Of a stretch of 38,424 nt of DNA, positions 33,661-38,424 are shown piece by piece. The number at the start of each line of letters is the position of its first letter. Position 1 is the first letter of the stretch. Source of the stretch: Clostridia bacterium (lineage in GTDB: Bacteria; Bacillota; Clostridia; Oscillospirales; Acutalibacteraceae); the NCBI GenBank assembly GCA_017440755.1, contig JAFSGP010000008.1, positions 1 through 38,424 of the forward strand. The letters run 5' to 3'. The notes under the pieces were generated by a model. It worked only from the letters and a program-made list of their open reading frames with translations. It searched no databases and was not told where the DNA came from. The translations under genes and the position numbers were made by a program.

Positions 33661-34656
33661 ATGTTAAAGTATATAGCGAAAAGATTAGGATACGCCGTTC
33701 TTGTCCTGTTGGGTGTTTCGCTGATCATCTACTTTCTCACCCGCCTGATGCCCATCGATTTCGTTCGGGATAAGGTGAATTCTATGGCTACCAGCGGCGC
33801 TACGGTCAGCGCCGAGATGGTGGACGCGATGTATGAGTCCTACGGACTGGTGGAGGATGCTACCTTCTTGGACATTCTCAAGGGCTATTTTAACTGGCTG
33901 GGCGACCTGGTACAGTTGGATTTGGGCACCAGCTTCAAATACGGTATCCCCGTAGCAGAAAAGATTGCTATGCATATGGGTACCTCCTTCATCATCGCTC
34001 TGATTGCCGCGGTGTTTGAGTTCCTGATCGCTATCCCTCTGGGCATTACGGCCGCTACCCATCAGTACAAATTCCGAGATTATCTGGTCACCATTCTGGT
34101 GATGATCGGTATCTCCCTGCCCGCCTTCTTCTTCGGTAACATTCTGAAGAGCTGGCTGTCTCTGGAGCTGGGCTGGTTCCCCTCCAGCGGCTTGGTGGAC
34201 GCCACCAAGGACCTGTCCGGCATTACCCTGCTGATTGACTATGCCCGCCACGTGTTTATCCCGATTCTGACGGTGGTTATCCTCAGCATCGGTGCCAGAA
34301 TGCGTATGACCCGTACCAACATGCTGGAGGTTCTGGGTTCCGACTATATCCGTACCGCCCGAGCCAAGGGCCTCACGGAGCGTGTGGTTATCAACAAGCA
34401 CGCTTTCCGCAACACCCTGATTCCGCTGGTCACCTCGATGGCGGGGTTGCTTCCCTCCCTGTTCTCCGGTGCTATCATCACCGAGCAGGTGTTTGACCTC
34501 CCCGGTATCGGTAACATCGCCCTGCAGGCGATGAACGCCGGCGACATTCCCTTTATAATGGGATATAATATGTTCTTGGCCGTGCTGAGTGTATTGGGTG
34601 TCCTGCTGGCGGACCTGATGTACGCCATCGTTGACCCCCGCGTTAAATTGGAGTAA
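33661..34656 (+). CDS. oppB: Oligopeptide ABC transporter permease (OppB/DppB type)
   Basis: This 331-residue inner membrane subunit has the N-terminal helix typical of OppB (LGYAVLVLLGVSLIIYFLTR), then five further likely helices. The ATPase-contact EAA loop lies around residues 230-255 (ARAKGLTERVVINKHAFRNT, then LIP). The end EQVFDLPGIGNIALQA...DPRVKLE is classic for the family. Length is normal. The gap of 60 bases after the binding-protein gene holds a hairpin; the next permease starts 11 bases after the stop. It forms the transmembrane pore with the following gene product. No gene damage is seen. Confidence 0.95.
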   Translation: MLKYIAKRLGYAVLVLLGVSLIIYFLTRLMPIDFVRDKVNSMATSGATVSAEMVDAMYESYGLVEDATFLDILKGYFNWLGDLVQLDLGTSFKYGIPVAEKIAMHMGTSFIIALIAAVFEFLIAIPLGITAATHQYKFRDYLVTILVMIGISLPAFFFGNILKSWLSLELGWFPSSGLVDATKDLSGITLLIDYARHVFIPILTVVILSIGARMRMTRTNMLEVLGSDYIRTARAKGLTERVVINKHAFRNTLIPLVTSMAGLLPSLFSGAIITEQVFDLPGIGNIALQAMNAGDIPFIMGYNMFLAVLSVLGVLLADLMYAIVDPRVKLE

Positions 34657-34667
34657 GGAGGGTAGAT

Positions 34668-35723
34668 ATGGACGAATTGGAATTGAAAGATAAAGAAGTT
34701 GTCGAGGAGTCCGTAGATACCCCTCTTGACAAAAACGTGCGTCTGATGTCCCCCACCCAGATGCTGCTGCGGCGGTTCTTCCGCTCGAAGCTCAGCATTG
34801 TGGGTCTGGTTATGGTAATCAGCCTGTTCCTGTTCTGCTTTGCGGGCCCCCTGCTGTACACTGCGTGGGGCGAGACCGAGCTGGACAAGAGCGGTAAAAC
34901 CGAGTATGCCACCTCCGAGAGTACCTATACGGTGGACGGGGTGACCTACACCATTCACCAGACCACTGAGACCCATCTGGTGGACAATTTCCTGTCCTCC
35001 CCCGATGGGATTCACCCTCTGGGCACCGACGACCAGGGCTATGACGTGCTGGCCCGTCTGATGTACGGCGGTCGGGTATCCCTCATCGTCAGCTTTATGA
35101 CCGTGTTTCTGCTCACCATCTTCGGTGTGCTGATGGGCGGTATCGCCGGCTACTTCGGCGGCTGGATTGACAACGTAATCATGCGTATATGCGACGTGCT
35201 GATGTGTCTGCCCGGTATCCCGATTCTGCTGATCATCAGCTCCGCTATGGACGGTTGGGTTTCCCTCGGCATGATGGAGGAAAACTGGCGTATCTACATA
35301 CTGATGCTGTTCCTCACCTTCATCTCCTGGCCCGGTACCGCCCGTCTGGTGCGCGGTCAGATTCTCTCCCTGCGCGAGCAGGAGTATATGGTCGCCGCCG
35401 AGGCAATGGGCTACTCCGTATCTCGCAAGATTTTTAAGCACTTAGTCCCCAACGTGATGCCTCAGCTCATTGTACAGATGTCCCTGAGCTTGGGTAGCAT
35501 GATTCTGTACGAGGCGACCCTGTCCTACCTGAATATGGGTATCAAGGCGCCCTTCACCGCGTGGGGTTCTATGATTAACATCATCACCACCAACCAGGAT
35601 ATTCTGCAGAACCACCTGTACGTTTGGGTGCCTGCCGGTGTCTGCATCGTGGTTGCCGTTCTGGGCTTCAACTTTGTGGGCGACGGTCTGCGAGATGCAC
35701 TGGATCCCAAGGCAAGGAGGTAA
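34668..35723 (+). CDS. oppC: Oligopeptide ABC transporter permease (OppC/DppC type)
   Basis: This 351-residue permease has an N-terminal cytosolic tail, then FFRSKLSIVGLVMVISLFLF, the OppC_N helix. A long external segment (about 65-115) contains HPLGTDDQGYDVLARLMYGG, the diagnostic OppC/DppC stretch. Five more helices follow, with the EAA loop EYMVAAEAMGYSVSRKIFKH. GGAGGG sits five bases before the ATG. The external segment is somewhat long (Thr-rich, 75-105) compared with many OppC. It pairs with OppB, and the next ATPase gene begins three bases after the stop. Confidence 0.95.
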   Translation: MDELELKDKEVVEESVDTPLDKNVRLMSPTQMLLRRFFRSKLSIVGLVMVISLFLFCFAGPLLYTAWGETELDKSGKTEYATSESTYTVDGVTYTIHQTTETHLVDNFLSSPDGIHPLGTDDQGYDVLARLMYGGRVSLIVSFMTVFLLTIFGVLMGGIAGYFGGWIDNVIMRICDVLMCLPGIPILLIISSAMDGWVSLGMMEENWRIYILMLFLTFISWPGTARLVRGQILSLREQEYMVAAEAMGYSVSRKIFKHLVPNVMPQLIVQMSLSLGSMILYEATLSYLNMGIKAPFTAWGSMINIITTNQDILQNHLYVWVPAGVCIVVAVLGFNFVGDGLRDALDPKARR

Positions 35724-35726
35724 ACC

Positions 35727-36935
35727 ATGAGTAAAGAAAAGAAAGCCCGTGGCTACCTCACCGGTCGGGAAATCCGCGCCATCGCCAAGGCGAACAAGGC
35801 GGACATGAAACGGCTGGAGGCCTACAAAAACCGCAAAGCGGACGAGGAGGAATTCCTCACCGAAATGAAGGACCCCTCCAACATTCTGGAGATTGAGGAC
35901 CTGCACACCTACTTCTTCACCGAGCAGGGTGTGGTCAAGGCGGTCAACGGCGTGTCCTTCAACATTCCCAAGAATGCCACCGTCGGCATCGTGGGCGAGT
36001 CCGGCTGCGGCAAGTCGGTGACCAGCATGTCGGTGATGCGGCTCATTCAGGGTCCCACCGGTCAGATCTACTCCGGCAGTATCCGTTTTAAGGCCCACGA
36101 TGTGGCGCGGGACGCCAAGGGCAAGCCCATAAAGAACGAAGATGGCACCTACGCCACCGAGGATAAAACCTACGACATTGCCAAGATGCCGATTCGGGAG
36201 ATTCACCGTATCCGCGGCAAGCAGATTGCGATGATTTTCCAGGAGCCGATGACCTCCCTGAATCCGGTGTTCACCATCGGACAGCAGCTGGACGAGGTCA
36301 CCTTTATCCACACCCCCGGCGCCACCAAGGAAAGTGCCAAAGCCCGCTCCATCGAGATGCTCAATCTGGTGGGCATCGCCATGCCGGAGCGCGTGTACGC
36401 GGCTTTCCCCCACGAGCTGTCCGGCGGTATGCGGCAGCGCGTGATGATCGCTATGGCGCTGGCGGCGGATCCCCGCCTCATCATCGCCGACGAGCCCACC
36501 ACCGCGCTGGACGTGACCATTCAGGCACAGATTCTGGACCTGCTGCGCGACCTAAAGGATAAGATCGACGGCTCTATCCTGCTGATTACCCACGACCTGG
36601 GCGTTATCGCTGAGATGGCGGACTACGTGGTGGTTATGTACGCGGGTAAGGTCATCGAGCAGGGCACGGTGGAGGAGATCTTCCACAACCCCCTGCACCC
36701 CTACACCATCGGTCTGCAGAAGTCCAAGCCCACCCTCAAGTCCGACGACGAGGCGCTGTTTAACATTCCCGGCAACGTCCCCAATCCGGTGGATATGCCC
36801 AACTACTGCTATTTCAAAGAGCGCTGTGACAAGTGCGTAAAGGCCTGCTCCGGAGACTACCCCTGTATGGTCCAGGTCAGCCCCACCCACTACGTGGCGT
36901 GCCATCTGTACGATAAGGAGGAGAACCATGGCTGA
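35727..36935 (+). CDS. oppD: Oligopeptide ABC transporter ATP-binding protein (OppD/DppD type)
   Basis: This 402-residue cytosolic ATPase has Walker A GESGCGKS (90-97), Q-loop Gln172 (FQEPMTSLNPV), signature LSGGM (231-235), Walker B IIADE (Asp255, Glu256) and H-loop His289. A C-terminal oligo_HPY domain contains several cysteines (CYFKERCDKCVKACSGDYPC, then ACHLY), of the kind that bind an Fe-S cluster in some DppD proteins. The N-terminal 50 residues are a charged Lys/Arg/Glu-rich extension longer than usual. AAGGAGG precedes the ATG. It overlaps oppF by eight bases, so the two halves of the ATPase heterodimer are translationally coupled. Confidence 0.96.
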   Translation: MSKEKKARGYLTGREIRAIAKANKADMKRLEAYKNRKADEEEFLTEMKDPSNILEIEDLHTYFFTEQGVVKAVNGVSFNIPKNATVGIVGESGCGKSVTSMSVMRLIQGPTGQIYSGSIRFKAHDVARDAKGKPIKNEDGTYATEDKTYDIAKMPIREIHRIRGKQIAMIFQEPMTSLNPVFTIGQQLDEVTFIHTPGATKESAKARSIEMLNLVGIAMPERVYAAFPHELSGGMRQRVMIAMALAADPRLIIADEPTTALDVTIQAQILDLLRDLKDKIDGSILLITHDLGVIAEMADYVVVMYAGKVIEQGTVEEIFHNPLHPYTIGLQKSKPTLKSDDEALFNIPGNVPNPVDMPNYCYFKERCDKCVKACSGDYPCMVQVSPTHYVACHLYDKEENHG

Positions 36936-38031
36936 CGAAAAGATTATCACCGAACAGGCAGCCGACGTTGCTCCTGTCTACGATGATGCCGCCGAGGAGG
37001 CGGCATTCAAGGCGGCACGGCAGGCACAGATGGAGGAGGACTTTGCTAAGCCCTTTGACCCCGAAGCCATTCTGGAGGTCCGCCACCTGCGCAAGTGCTT
37101 CCCGCTGAAAAAGACGCTGGGCGGCAAGGTGACCAAGGAGCTCATTGCCGTGGACGACATCTCCTTCAAGCTGAAGCCCGGTGAGACCTTAGGTATCGTG
37201 GGTGAGTCCGGCTGCGGCAAGACCACCATGGGTCGTGCCATTCTTAAGCTGCACCAGCCCTCCGGCGGTCAAATCATCTTTAACGGCGAGGATATCACCA
37301 ACTACAAGTCCTCCCAGATGCGGGAGATCCGCAAGCAGATGCAAATCATCTTCCAGGACCCCTATTCCTCCCTGCCCCCCCGCAGTACGGTGGGCGGCAT
37401 TCTCTCCGAGCCGGTAGAGGTGCACAAGATCGTGCCCAAGGCGGAGATCAAGGACTACGTGCTGGAATTGATGGATAAGTGCGGTCTGCGCGACTACTAC
37501 TATGAGCGCTATCCCCACGAGTTCTCCGGCGGTCAGCGGCAGCGTATCTGCATCGCCCGCGCCCTGTCGGTCAACCCCAAGCTGGTGGTGTGCGACGAGC
37601 CGGTTTCCGCTCTGGACGTGTCCATTCAGGCGCAGATCATCAACCTGCTGAAGGATCTGCAGAAGCAGATGAATTTGGCGTACATTTTCATCTCCCACGA
37701 CCTGTCGGTGGTTAAATTCATCTCGGATAAGATCGGCGTCATGTACTTGGGTGCCATGATGGAGTTCGGTAACAAGAAGGATATCTTCGAGAACCCCCTC
37801 CACCCATACACCAAGGCGCTGTTCTCCGCGATTCCCCACCCCGATCCGGACGTGAAGATGCAGCGGATTCCGCTGGCGGGCGATATTCCCTCTCCCGCCA
37901 ACCCGCCTAAGGGCTGTCGGTTCCATACCCGCTGCCCCTATGCCAAGGAGATTTGCAAGCACGTGACCCCCACCTACAAGGAGTATGAGGAGGGGCATTT
38001 TGCCGCCTGCCACCTGCTGGAAGAGGAGTAA
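36928..38031 (+). CDS. oppF: Oligopeptide ABC transporter ATP-binding protein (OppF/DppF type)
   Basis: This 367-residue second ATPase has Walker A GESGCGKTT (92-100), Q-loop Gln143, signature FSGGQRQR (199-206), Walker B VVCDE (Asp223, Glu224) and H-loop His257. After the Q-loop it reads DPYSSLPPR where most OppF have SLNPR, a small departure. The C-terminal oligo_HPY part is CRFHTRCPYAKEICK with ACHL, again Cys-rich. The N-terminal 45 residues are an acidic Ala-rich extension. AAGGAGGAG precedes the ATG, inside the end of oppD. It should form the ATPase dimer with OppD and drive peptide import. Confidence 0.96.
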   Translation: MADEKIITEQAADVAPVYDDAAEEAAFKAARQAQMEEDFAKPFDPEAILEVRHLRKCFPLKKTLGGKVTKELIAVDDISFKLKPGETLGIVGESGCGKTTMGRAILKLHQPSGGQIIFNGEDITNYKSSQMREIRKQMQIIFQDPYSSLPPRSTVGGILSEPVEVHKIVPKAEIKDYVLELMDKCGLRDYYYERYPHEFSGGQRQRICIARALSVNPKLVVCDEPVSALDVSIQAQIINLLKDLQKQMNLAYIFISHDLSVVKFISDKIGVMYLGAMMEFGNKKDIFENPLHPYTKALFSAIPHPDPDVKMQRIPLAGDIPSPANPPKGCRFHTRCPYAKEICKHVTPTYKEYEEGHFAACHLLEEE

Positions 38032-38034
38032 GCT

Positions 38035-38292
38035 ATGGCTGACAAACGCAAGAAAGAGAAGATTACCTACATCGACGACGGACGCACCCTGGCGGATATG
38101 TCGAACGTGGCGGACAGCGGTTTTACCCGCCGCTCGGACGATACCCGCCCGCCCATTCGCTTCGGCGATGCGTGGCACACCTTCTGGGACAGCCTCAAGA
38201 TGATGCTGCTCCCCGCCCTGGTGCTCATCGGCGGTATGGGGCTCTTGTATTTTCTTATGTGGTTGGCGCTCAAATTCTTAGCAAAATCATAA
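38035..38292 (+). CDS. Small single-pass membrane protein, last gene of the opp operon
   Basis: This 85-residue protein has a charged N-terminal half (Lys/Arg/Asp-rich, residues 1-50) and one strong hydrophobic helix (about 58-82, LLPALVLIGGMGLLYFLMWL). It starts three bases after the oppF stop, with GAAGAGGAG upstream, so it is co-translated with the transporter genes. I do not recognise a named family. A transporter accessory, regulator or assembly subunit is possible. Start and reading frame are supported by the tight spacing and the hairpin that overlaps its stop. Confidence 0.75.
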   Translation: MADKRKKEKITYIDDGRTLADMSNVADSGFTRRSDDTRPPIRFGDAWHTFWDSLKMMLLPALVLIGGMGLLYFLMWLALKFLAKS

Positions 38293-38313
38293 CCACCGGC
38301 CGTGCCGGTGGTT
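38291..38313 (+). terminator. Perfect GC-rich hairpin at the end of the opp operon
   Basis: AACCACCGGC pairs perfectly with GCCGGTGGTT around a CGT loop and overlaps the last stop codon. No T-run follows (TGCACAG), so it may be a weak terminator, an mRNA 3' end stabiliser or part of the adjacent repeat. Confidence 0.6.
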
Positions 38314-38314
38314 T

Positions 38315-38417
38315 GCACAGCCCCCTTAGGGCATAATGCCGGCTGGGCCTATAGGCCCGCCGAAAGGTTTGCCAACCGCAACTCTTTCACCGGCTGCCCC
38401 TAAAGGGGCTTTGTTTT
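38315..38417. repeat. MITE-like palindromic intergenic element ending in a terminator
   Basis: The ends, CACAGCCCCCTTAGGGC (38316-38332) and the complement of GCCCCTAAAGGGGCTTTG (38396-38413), form imperfect terminal inverted repeats. Inside lies a perfect palindrome GGGCCTATAGGCCC (38345-38358), and CCGGCTG occurs near both ends. The right end has a GCCCCT/AGGGGC hairpin followed by TTTGTTTT, a usable plus-strand terminator. No coding sequence is seen. It could be a miniature element or a REP-like repeat, or a structured RNA; family is not recognised. Confidence 0.5.
38396..38417 (+). terminator. Intrinsic terminator
   Basis: GCCCCT pairs with AGGGGC around AA, followed by TTTGTTTT. It lies about 100 bases after the last opp operon gene and is the best candidate for termination of that operon. 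Confidence 0.65.
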
Positions 38418-38424
38418 AGCCTTC

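Noticed and set aside
38314..38417. Cobalamin or other known riboswitch at the right edge
   Set aside because: The conserved core sequences of known riboswitches are not visible, and it lies after the last gene rather than before one.

Overview
The window looks like chromosomal DNA of an anaerobic gut Firmicute in class Clostridia, probably Oscillospirales. This is inferred from the formate-fermentation genes, Gram-positive lipoproteins and wall-anchor-like signals, a bile-salt-hydrolase-type gene, BspA-like leucine-rich repeats, a CD1871A-type CXXC protein and high-GC codon use. No rRNA, tRNA, phage, CRISPR array or intact transposase is visible. Promoters, operators and terminators were called by eye.

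Region 1 (1-7.8 kb) is metabolic. The pflB-pflA operon (minus strand) encodes pyruvate formate-lyase and its activase. It has a clear promoter and a terminator-like hairpin in its leader. Next is a P1B-type metal ATPase (minus strand) divergent from a TetR-family regulator, with palindromic candidate operators between them. A bile salt hydrolase-type Ntn hydrolase (plus) and a PHP histidinol-phosphatase (minus) converge on a shared terminator.

Region 2 (7.9-21.9 kb) is the most unusual part. Three tandem lipoprotein genes, then a small lipoprotein and a large wall-associated protein under their own promoter, encode secreted proteins. Two of the lipoproteins carry TlpA/thioredoxin-like CXXC domains. 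Four of the five proteins share an uncharacterised C-terminal module with an invariant Trp-x(3,4)-Cys signature, five copies in all. Converging on them is a two-gene minus-strand operon. It encodes a five-helix membrane protein ending in a CD1871A-type CXXC tail and a NapH-like Fe-S membrane protein fused to an extracytoplasmic TlpA domain. I infer a membrane-to-surface thiol-redox system: cytosolic Fe-S clusters, a membrane relay, an outward thioredoxin domain, and surface lipoproteins with thiol modules.

Region 3 (22.0-38.3 kb) is a probable peptide-scavenging operon. It starts with a 2988-residue subtilisin-like protease with an intact triad, PA, Big_2-like, BspA-LRR and InlB-like parts. 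The protein has two membrane helices separated by a Lys/Ala-rich loop with 11-residue repeats. Twelve bases later begins a complete oligopeptide ABC transporter: an unusually long binding lipoprotein, two permeases, two ATPases and a small membrane protein. Both window ends hold inverted-repeat DNA that may be IS or MITE remnants.
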